Assembly (NCBI GenBank): GCA_027483175.1
Contig: JAIXVE010000090.1
Location: 1-33,774, forward strand
Reading direction: 5' to 3'
Source of the DNA: Verrucomicrobiaceae bacterium
Lineage (GTDB): Bacteria; Verrucomicrobiota; Verrucomicrobiia; Verrucomicrobiales; V1-33
Length of the DNA stretch: 33,774 nt
A program made the position numbers and the translations under genes. Numbering within the stretch: position 1 is the stretch's first letter; every line of letters starts with the position of its first letter. This document shows positions 1 through 8,811 of this stretch, one piece after another. The notes beneath the pieces were generated by a model, which saw only the letters and a list, made by a program, of their open reading frames with translations, ran no database searches and was not told the DNA's origin.

Positions 1-3000
1 ACGGCGACGAATGGGGCTGGGGTGACGGTGCGGACGGTGACGGTGGGGGTGGATGAGACAGAGTTGCCGCCGGAGGTTTCGGAGTTTCTGGCGAGCAGTG
101 CGGGCGGGATTGAGGACAGTGAAGGGCAGCGGCATGATTGGGTGGAGGTATTCAATCCGAATCCGTTCACGGTGAATCTGAATGGGTATTACCTGACGGA
201 CAATCCTTCGAATCCGACGAAGTGGCGGTTTCCGTCGTTCAGTGTGCCGGCGAATGGTTATGCGTGGGTGTGGGCGTCGAACCGGGCGACGCCGGGCGAG
301 CCGCTGGAGATTCCGCACACGAATTTTTCGCTGAACACGAGTGGGGAGTATGTGGGGTTGGTGGGTCGGGACGGGAAGACGGTGGTGAGTCAGATTCCGT
401 CGGCGTGGCCGGCGGTGGCGGTGTATCCGGTGCAGGCGGTGGATCACAGTTACGGACGGAGTGGTGGTGGGGAGGGGTATTTTCAGGTGCCGACGCCTGG
501 AGCGGCGAACGGGGCGAGGTTTGAGGGCGTGACGGCGGAGCCGGTGTTTTCGGTGGCTCGCGGATTTTATGCGGCGGCGCAGAACCTGACGATTACGACG
601 ACGACGCCTGGGGCGGAGGTAAGGTACACGACGAACGGGGCGGCACCGACGGCGACGACCGGCACGGTGTTAGTGCCCGGGGGATTCGTTGCGGTGAATG
701 CGACGCGGGTGATTCGGGCGGCGGCGTTTCGGGCGGGTTGGGTGCCGTCGGATGTGGTGACGCATACGTATCTGTTTCCGGCGACGCAGAGTACGGCGGG
801 GTGGCTGAATGCGTCGATTGCGACGAATGCGCTTTATGCGCCGCAGATGGTGGATGCGTTGAAGCAGGTGCCGAGCATGAGCATGACGGTGGGGCCGGTG
901 ACGATTGACGGGGCGAGTGACAAGGTGGGGGCGCTGGAGTGGATTGATCCGGCGGGCGGGCCTGGTTTTGTGATTCCGTGCGGGGCGAAGCTGTTTGGCG
1001 GGGCGTTCACGAATTTCGCGAAGAAGAGTTACCGGATCAGTTTCAAGGGTGAGTATGGAGCGGGGAAGCTGCGGTTTCCGTTGTTTGCGGGATTTGAGCG
1101 CGGGCTGGCGGCGACGGATGAGTTTGATCAGATCGAACTGCGGAACGGGTCGCACGACATGGTGGACCGCGGGTTCTACATGTCTAACATTTTCACGGAT
1201 GCGACGATGCTGGACATGGGGGCGTTTGCGCCGCACGGGCGGTTTGTGCATCTGTATCTGAATGGGTCGTACTGGGGGCTGTATCATCTGCGGGAGCGGT
1301 GGGCGGCGGAGATGATGTCGTCGTATTACGGGGGGAGGAGCAGTGATTATGAGTCGGTGAACGGGAATCTGAATGTGGGTGGCTGGGCGGATCCGGGGTT
1401 GCCGTATGACAACGGGACTGGGGCGATGTGGACGGAGATGAAGGCGCGGGCGTTGTCTGGCGGGGATGTGTACGGGAAGCTGAAGCCGCTGGTGGATGTG
1501 CCGCAGTATGTGGATTACATGACGATGTGGATGTTCGGGAAGTCGGAGGATGAGTATCGGGTGACGGGGCCGACTGGGCCTGGGCATGGGGCGAAGTTCA
1601 TGCTGAACGATGCGGACGGTTATTTGTACCTTGCGGCCTATGGCGGGCCGGGGTCGGATCGGACGGGTCGGTCGACGCCTGGGAAGGCGGCGGGGGATGG
1701 GCCGGGGTCATTGTTTTCGATGCTGTATCGCGATGGTGGGAGTGATTACCGGATGCTGCTGGCGGATCGGATTCAGAGGGCGTTTGTGGCTCCTGGGGGT
1801 GCGATGACTCCGGCGGCGAATGCGGCGCGGCTGACTGAGTTGTGTGCGGGGATTGAGAAGGCGATTATTCCGGAGTGTGCGCGGTGGAATTACCGGACGC
1901 CGCCGAGCTGGACGGCGGCGCGGGACGGGGCATTGAACTGGTTTCTGGGGACGCGGGTGGGGACGGCGGCGACGTTCACGGTGCCGCGGACGACGACGGT
2001 GCTAGGGCATTACACGACGGCGGGGTTTTATCCTGCGGTGGCGGCACCGGTGGCGAATCCGGGGCCGGGGGTGGTGGCGGCGGGGACGGGAGTGCAGCTG
2101 ACGACGGGGACGGCGGCGGCGGGGATATTGTATACGGTGAATGGTCCTGATCCGAGGATGGGCGGCGTGCTGGTGCCGAACACGCAGGTGCTGGGAGCTG
2201 GTGCGTCGGGACGGTACCGGGTGCCGGCGACGAGTGGCGAGGGGATTGCGAGTGCGGTGATTCCGGGATTGGCGGCGTACTGGCCGATGGATGGGAGTCC
2301 GGCGGAGGCGCAGGGATTGTTCAACGGGGCGTATTCGAACGGGGCGCTGTCGGCGAGTCCGGGGCGGTTCGGGACTGGGTGTGTGGAGCTGGACGGGACG
2401 AATGATTATGTGTTTCTCGGGAATCCGGCGGGTTTGCAGATTACCGGGCAGATTACGATTTCGGCATGGGTGAAGCCTGACAGTGTGACGGGGGTGCGGA
2501 ACATTGTGAACAAAGGGCACGACACGGGGACGCCGAATGGAGAGATCACCCTGCGGATCAATGGAGGGGCCTATCAATGTGGTTACTGGGCCGGGGCGGC
2601 GGGGTCGGTGATTGCGATGGGGCCGTCGGCGGGGGTGGGATCTGCGGCGGCGGATGTGGGGACGTGGCATCACATTGCGGGATTGTGGGATGGGGAGGCA
2701 TGGCGGGTGTATCGTGATGGCGTGCAGATTGCGAGTGCGCCGAGCACGGTGGGAGCGGTGACGGTGCCGACGATCGGGTGGGCGATCGGGGCGCGGGGGA
2801 ACGGGAGCGAGCGGTACTTTGACGGGCAGATTGATGAGGTTAGGATCTACCGTCGCGGGTTGCGGGCGGATGAAGTGCAGGCGCTGGCGAACAACGTGGC
2901 GGTGTCGGATCAGGCGGTGTGGACGCAGGTGGATTTTGATGATAGCGGGTGGGGTGGTGCGGCGAATGGGGTGGGGTTTGCGCCGGTGGGGGATGCACTG

Positions 3001-4359
3001 GGGGTTGGAGTGGTGCAGGACATTGGAGCGGCGGCGAGGGGGGTGAATGCGAGTGTGTACACGAGGTATCCGTTTGTGCTGAGTGCGGCGGAGCGAGCGG
3101 CAACGGTGTCGCTGACGCTGCGGGTGCGGGCGGACGACGGGTATGCGGCGTTTCTGAACGGGACGCGGGTGGCGGGGCGGAACGTGCCGTTTCCGCTGAC
3201 CGGGACGAGTGCGGCGACGGGTGAGACGGCGGACGGGGTGGCGCTGGCGGGGGAGACGGTGGATCTGACGGGATTTCTGCCGCTGTTGAGGGACGGGACG
3301 AATGTGCTGTCGGTGCAGGGGTTGAATGCGGCGGCGGGGGATGATGATGCGTTAGTGGCGGTGGAACTGCTGAGTTTCCGGGGGACGCCGGGGTTGTCGC
3401 CGGTGGCGCAGACGTATGTGGCGGGGACGCCGCCGGTGGTGTCGGTGAATTCGGTGGTGCGGGCGCGGTCGTGGGTGGCGGCGACGCGGGCGTGGAGTGC
3501 GATGAGCGAGACCTTTCACCAGGTGGGGGCGCATGCGTGTCCGCCGGGTTGGCTAGTGTGTTCCGAGCTGCATTACAATCCGCGGGGGGATGAGGACGGG
3601 GAGTTCATGGAACTGATGAATGCGGGGCCTGGGGCGGTGAATCTGCGGGGGGCGCGGTTCACGAGCGGGGTGACCTTTGCGTTTCCGGGGAACCGGGACA
3701 CGATCCTGGGGCCTGGGGAGCGGTTGGTGCTGGCGGACAGTGCGATTGCGTATCAGCGGGTGCAGGGGTGGGCGGCGGGGTTCGGGGGGATTTACCGGGA
3801 CAGCCTGTCGAATGCCGGGGAGCGGCTGACATTGGTGAGTGCGGACGGGTTGACGACGCTGATGGATTTTGTGTGGGACGGGACGGGGCCGTGGCCTGAT
3901 GAGGCGGACGGGGGCGGGCGGAGTCTGGTGCTGGTGAATCCGCGAGCGGGGATGGATCTGAATGATCCTGCGAACTGGCGGGCGAGCACGGGGGATCACG
4001 GGAATCCTAACGGGAGTGATGCGGTCGGGTTCAGCGGGGATCCGCGGGCGGATCGGGATGGGGACGGACTGACGGCGTGGGAGGAGTATGCGTATGGGAC
4101 GAGTGATAATCGGGCGGGGGACCGGGTGGAGTTAGTGCCGGGTGCGGGTTGGCCGTACGAGTGGGCGGTGGATCATGCTGCGGCGGCGGATGGGGCGGCG
4201 GTGCGGGTGGCGGGGAGTGGTGATCTGCGGGCGTGGACGGTGCCGATGCAGTTGACGCGTCGGGTGGTGCTGCCGGACGGGCGGGTGCGGTCGACGTGGC
4301 GGCCGGTGACGCCGCCGGAGCGGGCGTTTTTTGTGCCGGTGGTGCCGGTGGTGCCGTGA
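1..4359 (+). CDS. Secreted multidomain CotH-kinase / lamin-tail / LamG protein, 5' truncated
   Basis: The frame is open from the first base, so the true start lies upstream. Domains in order: a lamin-tail (LTD) domain at about nt 70-420, with the W-V-E-V-F-N-P core; a chitobiase/hexosaminidase C-terminal-like module (nt 540-770, VRYTTNGAAPTA); a CotH kinase-like domain (nt 980-1960, with IELRNGSHD, LYLNGSYWGLYHLRER and a later LNDADG acidic motif); a second chitobiase-type module (nt 2030-2260); a LamG/concanavalin-like domain (nt 2263-2880, LDGTNDYV); a beta-sandwich with the DDGYAAFLNGTRV pattern (nt 2890-3380); and a second LTD (nt 3545-3900). A DRDGDGLTAWEEYAYGTS motif follows near nt 4045, then a tail with the S-x-D-L-x-x-W pattern. 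CotH domains in spores are protein kinases; in secreted verrucomicrobial proteins the role is unknown. Cell-surface or extracellular location is inferred from the domains, because the signal peptide would be outside the window. Confidence 0.85.
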   Translation, partial: TATNGAGVTVRTVTVGVDETELPPEVSEFLASSAGGIEDSEGQRHDWVEVFNPNPFTVNLNGYYLTDNPSNPTKWRFPSFSVPANGYAWVWASNRATPGEPLEIPHTNFSLNTSGEYVGLVGRDGKTVVSQIPSAWPAVAVYPVQAVDHSYGRSGGGEGYFQVPTPGAANGARFEGVTAEPVFSVARGFYAAAQNLTITTTTPGAEVRYTTNGAAPTATTGTVLVPGGFVAVNATRVIRAAAFRAGWVPSDVVTHTYLFPATQSTAGWLNASIATNALYAPQMVDALKQVPSMSMTVGPVTIDGASDKVGALEWIDPAGGPGFVIPCGAKLFGGAFTNFAKKSYRISFKGEYGAGKLRFPLFAGFERGLAATDEFDQIELRNGSHDMVDRGFYMSNIFTDATMLDMGAFAPHGRFVHLYLNGSYWGLYHLRERWAAEMMSSYYGGRSSDYESVNGNLNVGGWADPGLPYDNGTGAMWTEMKARALSGGDVYGKLKPLVDVPQYVDYMTMWMFGKSEDEYRVTGPTGPGHGAKFMLNDADGYLYLAAYGGPGSDRTGRSTPGKAAGDGPGSLFSMLYRDGGSDYRMLLADRIQRAFVAPGGAMTPAANAARLTELCAGIEKAIIPECARWNYRTPPSWTAARDGALNWFLGTRVGTAATFTVPRTTTVLGHYTTAGFYPAVAAPVANPGPGVVAAGTGVQLTTGTAAAGILYTVNGPDPRMGGVLVPNTQVLGAGASGRYRVPATSGEGIASAVIPGLAAYWPMDGSPAEAQGLFNGAYSNGALSASPGRFGTGCVELDGTNDYVFLGNPAGLQITGQITISAWVKPDSVTGVRNIVNKGHDTGTPNGEITLRINGGAYQCGYWAGAAGSVIAMGPSAGVGSAAADVGTWHHIAGLWDGEAWRVYRDGVQIASAPSTVGAVTVPTIGWAIGARGNGSERYFDGQIDEVRIYRRGLRADEVQALANNVAVSDQAVWTQVDFDDSGWGGAANGVGFAPVGDALGVGVVQDIGAAARGVNASVYTRYPFVLSAAERAATVSLTLRVRADDGYAAFLNGTRVAGRNVPFPLTGTSAATGETADGVALAGETVDLTGFLPLLRDGTNVLSVQGLNAAAGDDDALVAVELLSFRGTPGLSPVAQTYVAGTPPVVSVNSVVRARSWVAATRAWSAMSETFHQVGAHACPPGWLVCSELHYNPRGDEDGEFMELMNAGPGAVNLRGARFTSGVTFAFPGNRDTILGPGERLVLADSAIAYQRVQGWAAGFGGIYRDSLSNAGERLTLVSADGLTTLMDFVWDGTGPWPDEADGGGRSLVLVNPRAGMDLNDPANWRASTGDHGNPNGSDAVGFSGDPRADRDGDGLTAWEEYAYGTSDNRAGDRVELVPGAGWPYEWAVDHAAAADGAAVRVAGSGDLRAWTVPMQLTRRVVLPDGRVRSTWRPVTPPERAFFVPVVPVVP

Positions 4360-4436
4360 GGGGTTCTTGATGGTTAGGATGGCGGTGGCGCAGACTTGAG
4401 CGATTGACCGTGGTCGTGGGGTGATCAGGGTGGGGG

Positions 4437-4718
4437 ATGTCTTATGTGCTGATCATTCATGAAGTGGCCGACTATGCGGCGTGGAAGCAGATCTTTGATG
4501 GGGCGGCGGGGATCCGGAGGGAGGCGGGGGAGCGGAGTTATCAGGTGTTGAGGTATGAGGGGGATGGGAATCGGATCGTGCATTTTTCGCGATGGACGAG
4601 CCTTGAGGCGGCGCGGGCGTTTTTTGAGTCGCCGCGGCTGGTGAGGATCCGGGAGGAGGCGGGGGTGAAGGCTCCGGAGTTCCGGTATCTGGAGGAGTTG
4701 GAGGCTGGGGAGTTGTGA
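4437..4718 (+). CDS. Small dimeric alpha/beta-barrel (ABM-like) protein
   Basis: A 93-residue protein. The pattern VLIIHEVADYAAWKQIFDGA, then RSYQVLRYEGDGNRIVHFSRW, then SLEAARAFFESPRL, is that of ferredoxin-like dimeric alpha/beta-barrel proteins such as antibiotic-biosynthesis monooxygenase (ABM) domains. The family binds small hydrophobic molecules or heme, or is simply structural; no substrate can be read from this sequence. It has no signal peptide, so it is cytoplasmic. The ATG at 4437 follows a G-rich stretch that could act as a weak ribosome site. The gene stands alone, 77 bp after the CotH gene, and converges on lpxA across a cluster of palindromic repeats. The fold assignment is fairly safe; the function is open. 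Confidence 0.7.
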   Translation: MSYVLIIHEVADYAAWKQIFDGAAGIRREAGERSYQVLRYEGDGNRIVHFSRWTSLEAARAFFESPRLVRIREEAGVKAPEFRYLEELEAGEL

Positions 4719-4754
4719 GGGGGTGAGGTGGCGAGCTTTGATGGTGTTTGGCAT

Positions 4755-4874
4755 TGGGGTCACAGGCGGGACGTCCGTGCCACTTTGACTTGTGAGGCTG
4801 GGGTCACAGGCGAGACGCCCGTGCCACTTTGGCTTGTGAGGCTGGGGTCACAGGCGGGACGCTTGTGTGACCTT
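4755..4874. repeat. Three tandem 44-bp repeats, each an imperfect palindrome
   Basis: Units begin at 4755, 4799 and 4843, an exact 44-bp period; the third is partial and diverges after about 20 bp. The core of each unit is TGGGGTCACAGGCGGGACG followed by CCGTGCCACTTT. Inside it, CACAGGCG and CGCCCGTG pair around GGA with one mismatch. The third copy is closed by GGTCACA and TGTGACC. The repeats fill the gap between the tail-to-tail ABM-like gene and lpxA. Confidence 0.85.
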
Positions 4875-4879
4875 GCTGG

Positions 4880-5656
4880 TCAGCGGGTGACGCCGCGTTG
4901 GCTGGACTGGAAGAAAGCGATGAGGTGGAGGACGTGGGGGTTGGCGCCGTGTGGGGAGGCGGAGAGGGCTTCGATGGATTCCGGGGTGGTGGAGCCGCGC
5001 ATGAAGAAGGCCTTGTAGGCTTCTTTGAGGGCGCGGGTATCTTCTTCGGAGAAGCCGCTGCGCTGGAGGCCGACGAGGTTGACGCCGCGGGTGGCGGCTG
5101 GGTTGCCGTCGACGATGGTGAATGGGGCGACGTCCTGGACGATTTTGGAGCAACCGCCGGTGATGGCGTGGCGGCCGATGCGGCAGAACTGGTGGACGGC
5201 GGTGAGGCCGCCGAGGATGACGTGGTCTTCGACGATGACGTGTCCTGCGAGGGTGCCGTTGTTGGAGAAGATGACGTGATTGCCGACGATGCAGTCGTGG
5301 GCGATGTGGGAGTAGGCGAGGAAGTTGCCGTGGTTGCCGATGATGGTTTTTTCGCCGGGGAGCGTGCCGCGGTTTACGGTGCAGAATTCGCGGAAGACGT
5401 TGTCGGTGCCGATTTCGAGGAACGTGGGTTCGCCGTGGTATTTGAGGTCCTGGGTTTGCTGGCCGATGGAGCAGAAGCTGTAGAAGCGGTTGCGTGGGCC
5501 GATGTGGGAGGGGCCCATGAGGGTGACGTGGTTCTGGAGGTGGCAGTGGTCGCCGAGGACGACGTGGTCACCGATGACGCAGTAGGGGCCGATGACGACA
5601 TCGCGGCCGATTTCGGCGCGTGGGGAGACGATGGCGGTGTCGTGGATGGAAGGCAT
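4880..5656 (-). CDS. lpxA: Acyl-ACP--UDP-N-acetylglucosamine O-acyltransferase
   Basis: LpxA transfers a 3-hydroxyacyl chain from acyl carrier protein to UDP-GlcNAc, the first step of lipid A synthesis in the cytoplasm, so the cell makes lipopolysaccharide. The product is 258 residues, close to the usual size of about 262. The N-terminal two thirds are left-handed beta-helix hexapeptide repeats (for example VVIGPYCVIGDHVVLGDHC). The catalytic histidine is expected at H120 in SHIAHDC, matching H125 of the E. coli enzyme (AHIAHDC), followed by NNGTLAGHV. The C-terminal helical domain carries NLVGLQRSGFS, as in the family. I chose the ATG at 5656 (MPSIHDTAIVSP) because the homologous part starts there, although the frame is open further upstream. 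It is divergent from dinB. No lpxC, lpxD or fabZ partners are next to it. Confidence 0.95.
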   Translation of the reverse strand: MPSIHDTAIVSPRAEIGRDVVIGPYCVIGDHVVLGDHCHLQNHVTLMGPSHIGPRNRFYSFCSIGQQTQDLKYHGEPTFLEIGTDNVFREFCTVNRGTLPGEKTIIGNHGNFLAYSHIAHDCIVGNHVIFSNNGTLAGHVIVEDHVILGGLTAVHQFCRIGRHAITGGCSKIVQDVAPFTIVDGNPAATRGVNLVGLQRSGFSEEDTRALKEAYKAFFMRGSTTPESIEALSASPHGANPHVLHLIAFFQSSQRGVTR

Positions 5657-5674
5657 GGGGCTGGGGGTTTTTAA

Positions 5675-5701
5675 GCAGGGCGGGTGCGGTCCGCAACCTG
5701 C
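5675..5701. repeat. Inverted repeat in the lpxA-dinB divergent gap
   Basis: GCAGG (5675-5679) pairs with CCTGC (5697-5701), and GCGG (5686-5689) pairs with CCGC (5691-5694). It sits about 20 bp upstream of the lpxA start and 80 bp upstream of dinB. It could be an operator, but it does not match any LexA box I know, and short GC-rich palindromes arise easily here. Confidence 0.3.
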
Positions 5702-5782
5702 GAAAGGGGATGGGGTTGGGGATGGGGGTGGGGAGGAGAATCCCGGCTGGACGGGGAGTAGGAGTGGGGTGAAGGGGTTGGG

Positions 5783-6886
5783 ATGGCGGGGCCGCGCGTC
5801 ATTTTTCACATGGATATGGACGCGTTTTATGCGTCGGTCGAGCAGCGTGACCGGCCGGAGTGGCGCGGGAGGCCTGTGATTGTGGGGGGGATGCCGGAGA
5901 GTCGAGGGGTGGTGTGTGCGGCGAGTTACGAGGCGCGGCGGTTTGGGGTGCGGTCGGCGATGCCGAGTGTGACGGCTGGGCGGTTGTGTCCGGAGGGAGT
6001 GTTTGTGCGGCCGCGGATGGATGTGTATCGGGAGGAGAGTGCGGCGATCATGGAGCTGGTGCGTGGGTTTGCCGGGGAGGCGGTGGAGCAGGTGTCGGTG
6101 GACGAGGCGTATCTGGAGGTGACGGAGCAGGTGGGGGGTGAGGGTGGGCACGATGAGATGATCCGGAGGGCGGTGCCGATGGCGGAGGCGATCAAGGCGG
6201 CGGTGAGGCGGGAGCGTGGGTTGGCGGCGACGATCGGGGTGGGGCCGAACAAGCTGACGGCGAAGATTGCGTCATCGAGTTTCAAGCCGGACGGGTTGAC
6301 GGTGGTGCTGGAGAGCGGGAAGGCGGCGTTTTTGCGGCCGTTGCCTGCGGGGGCGATTCACGGGGTGGGGAAGGTGACGGAGGCGGCGCTGGCGCGGGCT
6401 GGGCTGGTGACGGTGGGGGACATTCAGGATTGTCAGGATGATCTGCGGGCGTATGTGGGGTCGTGGTGGCCGGAGTTGAGGAGGATGGCGTTTGGTGAGG
6501 ATGACCGGCCGCTGGATTTTTCCGATGACATCCGGAGTGTGAGCAGTGAGAACACCTTTGCGCGGGACACGGCGGACCGGGCGGTATTGAGGCGGTGCCT
6601 GCGGGAGCAGGCGGAGGAGATTGCGGGGAGACTGCAGCGGCACCGGTTGGCGGCGGTGACGGTTCAGGTGAAGGTGAGGTACAGTGATTTCACGACCTTG
6701 ACGCGGCAGGTGAGCATGGAGGAAGCGCTGGAGGATGCGGCGTCGATATACCGGTTGTCGTGCTGGCTGCTGGGGCGGCATCGGCTAGTGGCGCGGCCGT
6801 TGCGATTGATCGGGGTGGGGGTGACGGGATTGCGGGCGGTGACGATGCGTCAGATGGTGCTGCCGTTCATGGAGACGCGGCGGTGA
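5783..6886 (+). CDS. dinB: DNA polymerase IV (Y-family, translesion)
   Basis: An error-prone polymerase that extends primers across lesions in the nucleoid. Length is 367 residues, typical for DinB. Metal-binding residues are D11 in HMDMDAFYASVE and D107-E108 in SVDEAYLEV; Y16 is the steric-gate position. The helix-hairpin-helix region with HGVGKVTEAALARAGL lies in the middle, and the little-finger domain follows FSDDIRSVSSENTF. The extreme C-terminus holds RQMVLPF, which fits the beta-clamp binding motif Q-x-x-L-x-F. A GAAGGGG sequence about 6 bases ahead of ATG 5783 supports this start. The last 20 bp overlap, tail to tail, the end of the DUF167 gene. No recognisable SOS box is seen upstream. 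Confidence 0.95.
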   Translation: MAGPRVIFHMDMDAFYASVEQRDRPEWRGRPVIVGGMPESRGVVCAASYEARRFGVRSAMPSVTAGRLCPEGVFVRPRMDVYREESAAIMELVRGFAGEAVEQVSVDEAYLEVTEQVGGEGGHDEMIRRAVPMAEAIKAAVRRERGLAATIGVGPNKLTAKIASSSFKPDGLTVVLESGKAAFLRPLPAGAIHGVGKVTEAALARAGLVTVGDIQDCQDDLRAYVGSWWPELRRMAFGEDDRPLDFSDDIRSVSSENTFARDTADRAVLRRCLREQAEEIAGRLQRHRLAAVTVQVKVRYSDFTTLTRQVSMEEALEDAASIYRLSCWLLGRHRLVARPLRLIGVGVTGLRAVTMRQMVLPFMETRR

Positions 6887-7157
6887 GGAGTGCGGAGGCG
6901 TCGAGATAGGATAGGCCGGAGACGAGGATGTCTTTGGAGCGGCCGGAGGAGCCGCGGCGGATGGAGATGGCGGAACGTGGTATTCCGAGGAGACGGCTGA
7001 GGAAGCGGATGAGGGCGTCGTTGGCTTTGCCGTCGACGGGCGGGGCGGCGATGCGGATGCGCCATGTGGCACCGTCTTCCATGAGCCCGGCGACGGCGTC
7101 TTTGGAAGCGCCTGGGGAGACCTTGACGGAGAGGATGCAGTCAGCGGTCCCTGACAT
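6867..7157 (-). CDS. DUF167 / YggU-family small protein
   Basis: The likely product is 96 residues starting at MSGTADCILSVKVSPGASK (ATG at 7157). The motifs VKVSPGASKDAV, IRIAAPPVDGKANDALIRFL and RGSSGRSK define the DUF167/YggU family, small alpha/beta proteins of unknown biochemical function. The frame extends upstream to 7208, but that part has no family similarity. The start lies inside the last 17 bp of the upstream AsmA-like gene, so translational coupling is likely. The stop region overlaps the end of dinB on the other strand by 20 bp. Confidence 0.88.
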   Translation of the reverse strand: MSGTADCILSVKVSPGASKDAVAGLMEDGATWRIRIAAPPVDGKANDALIRFLSRLLGIPRSAISIRRGSSGRSKDILVSGLSYLDASALLTAASP

Positions 7158-8646
7158 TATGCAATTCGAGGAGAGTGGTGGAGGCGAGTTTGGTGAAGTC
7201 CGGGCCATCGCCGGAGATGGGGATATCGAGCCAGAACATGCCGGCCTCGCCGACGGCGAAGTGGGTATCGCGGACGGAGGGGCGCATGGTGGCGGCGGCT
7301 TCGGGGGAGACCCCGATGGAGATGCGGCCGGAGTGGGAGACGATCACTTTGGGTTCAGGCGGCGGCTGGTTGTTGCGCATGTCCTGGAAGGCCGGGGTTT
7401 GGAGGATGCGTTCGTATTTGGCGTTGATCTTGACGCGGAGCATGGAGCCGCACTCGATGACGGTGCCGGTGGTATCGATTTCGTAGCCGCCGGTGGTGGA
7501 GGAGCCGCCGGAGGAGAAGCGGACGGCTCCGCCGGTGACGGCGGGTTGGGCGAAGCGTTGTTCGCCGGTGATGATTTCGAGGGCGTGGAGAATGGGGAGG
7601 GATTGGAGGACCCCGGATTTGGGGGTGAGGTTGGCTTTGGCGGCGATGCCTTCGACGCGGTTGGTGGAGCCGGAGAGGGTGACGGTGCCGTCGCAGACGA
7701 CCGGGAGGGAATCGGCGAGGGGTTTGGGAAGGAAGGCGCTGAGGGAGACGGCGGTGAGGGTGGCTTCGGCGGCGATTTCGGGGTATTCGCCGAAGCTGAC
7801 GGCTCCGGTGAGTGTGCCCGTGCCGCCTGAGGGGATGGAGAAGTCGGCTTTGGAGATGACGGCGCGGTCTTTGGCGATGGAGAGGGTGGATTCGCCGATG
7901 CGGAGCCCGTCGAGCCAGCCCTGGCCGAAGTCGCCGCCGCGGGCGAGGACATCGAAGCCTTCTGCGGAGCGCTGGGCGATGACGACCGAGTGGGTGAGGT
8001 GGCCGGCGGTGGCTGGGCCGGTGCCCCATGTGAGGTTGAGGTTGCCGGTGGAGAAGCGGTCGAAGGAGAGCTGGCGGAAGTCGGGGGAGACTCCGAGGCC
8101 TGCGGAGAGGAGCGGGGGGTTAGGGTGGGAGAGCAGGGCGGTTTTTTTAGGAGCGATGACTGGGATGGAGGACGCGGAACCGGAGCGGAGGTGCGTGGTG
8201 AGGGCGAAGGCGGAGATATTGCGGAAGTGCCATGCCTTGCCGAAGAGGGATTTGAAGCGAGTGGAGGTGGTGATTTTTTCGGCTTTGAGCCTTGCGAAAG
8301 GTGCTTTGGGGCCGCCTTCGCCGGAGATTTCCTGGATGCGGAGTTCGCCATCGAGGTCCATGGCGATGCTTTTGGCTTTGAGTTTTGGGCTATCGAGCCA
8401 GAGGGAGATCTGGGATTCGAGTTCCTTGCCGAAGGATTCGCTGCGGAGGTGCTTGCGGAGAAGGACGCCGTAGATGGCGAGGGGGAGGATGACGAGGACG
8501 GCGAGTCGGACGAGCCATGTGAGGATGGAGCTGCCGCCGTGACCGGGGAGGAACATGGAGGACTGGGAGCGTTTCAGAAATTCCTTCTGAGCGGCCCATT
8601 CGTTCATGACCTGGTTGTAGCTCTTGTCTTTGAGATCGCGTTTCAT
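7141..8646 (-). CDS. Membrane-anchored AsmA-like protein of unknown function
   Basis: About 501 residues from MKRDLKDKSYNQVMNEW (ATG at 8646). An N-terminal cytoplasmic segment of roughly 40 residues is followed by one transmembrane helix (ILTWLVRLAVLVILPLAIYG) and a long region rich in beta-strands and poor in charge clusters. The phrase FDRFSTGNLNLTWG and repeated stretches such as DGTVTLSGSTNRVEGIAAKANL resemble the beta-rich repeats of AsmA/TamB-type envelope proteins, which bridge the inner membrane and periplasm and take part in lipid or outer-membrane protein traffic. The similarity is one of architecture only, so the role is inferred. The frame remains open to 8817, but that extension would run into the divergent alpha-2-macroglobulin start. 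It overlaps the downstream DUF167 gene by 17 bp. Confidence 0.7.
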   Translation of the reverse strand: MKRDLKDKSYNQVMNEWAAQKEFLKRSQSSMFLPGHGGSSILTWLVRLAVLVILPLAIYGVLLRKHLRSESFGKELESQISLWLDSPKLKAKSIAMDLDGELRIQEISGEGGPKAPFARLKAEKITTSTRFKSLFGKAWHFRNISAFALTTHLRSGSASSIPVIAPKKTALLSHPNPPLLSAGLGVSPDFRQLSFDRFSTGNLNLTWGTGPATAGHLTHSVVIAQRSAEGFDVLARGGDFGQGWLDGLRIGESTLSIAKDRAVISKADFSIPSGGTGTLTGAVSFGEYPEIAAEATLTAVSLSAFLPKPLADSLPVVCDGTVTLSGSTNRVEGIAAKANLTPKSGVLQSLPILHALEIITGEQRFAQPAVTGGAVRFSSGGSSTTGGYEIDTTGTVIECGSMLRVKINAKYERILQTPAFQDMRNNQPPPEPKVIVSHSGRISIGVSPEAAATMRPSVRDTHFAVGEAGMFWLDIPISGDGPDFTKLASTTLLELHNVRDR

Positions 8647-8811
8647 GAAAGTGGACTGGATCCCGTCGAGATGGAGTCGGGATGGAGGGTACATAGAGTC
8701 CGGCGGGAGGAGATTCCAGAGAAAAGGGAGCGGATGGGGGGGTGGGGGAGCGAACAAATTCTTTACAAGGAGAGCCCAGGCAAAATGGTTGAGAGCCGTT
8801 ATGCTTTTGGT

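Noticed and set aside
4898-5674. A 258-codon + strand frame opposite lpxA.
   Set aside because: Low-complexity Gly/Asp/Glu/Val content and full overlap with a certain gene.
7344-8351. A Ser/Pro/Ala-rich 335-codon frame overlapping the AsmA-like gene on the same strand.
   Set aside because: It is a frame-shifted reading of NNC-rich codons; the AsmA-like frame has a membrane helix and normal composition.
8762-8805. TTTACA with later AATGGT or TATGCT as a promoter for the alpha-2-macroglobulin gene.
   Set aside because: Spacing or -10 match is poor in every combination tried, so I did not list it as a feature.
7990-8811. The alpha-2-macroglobulin frame stays open some 800 bp upstream of the signal peptide.
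   Set aside because: This part is antisense to the AsmA-like gene and is Gly/Glu/Asp-rich shadow sequence; the signal peptide fixes the start at 8812 or 8785.
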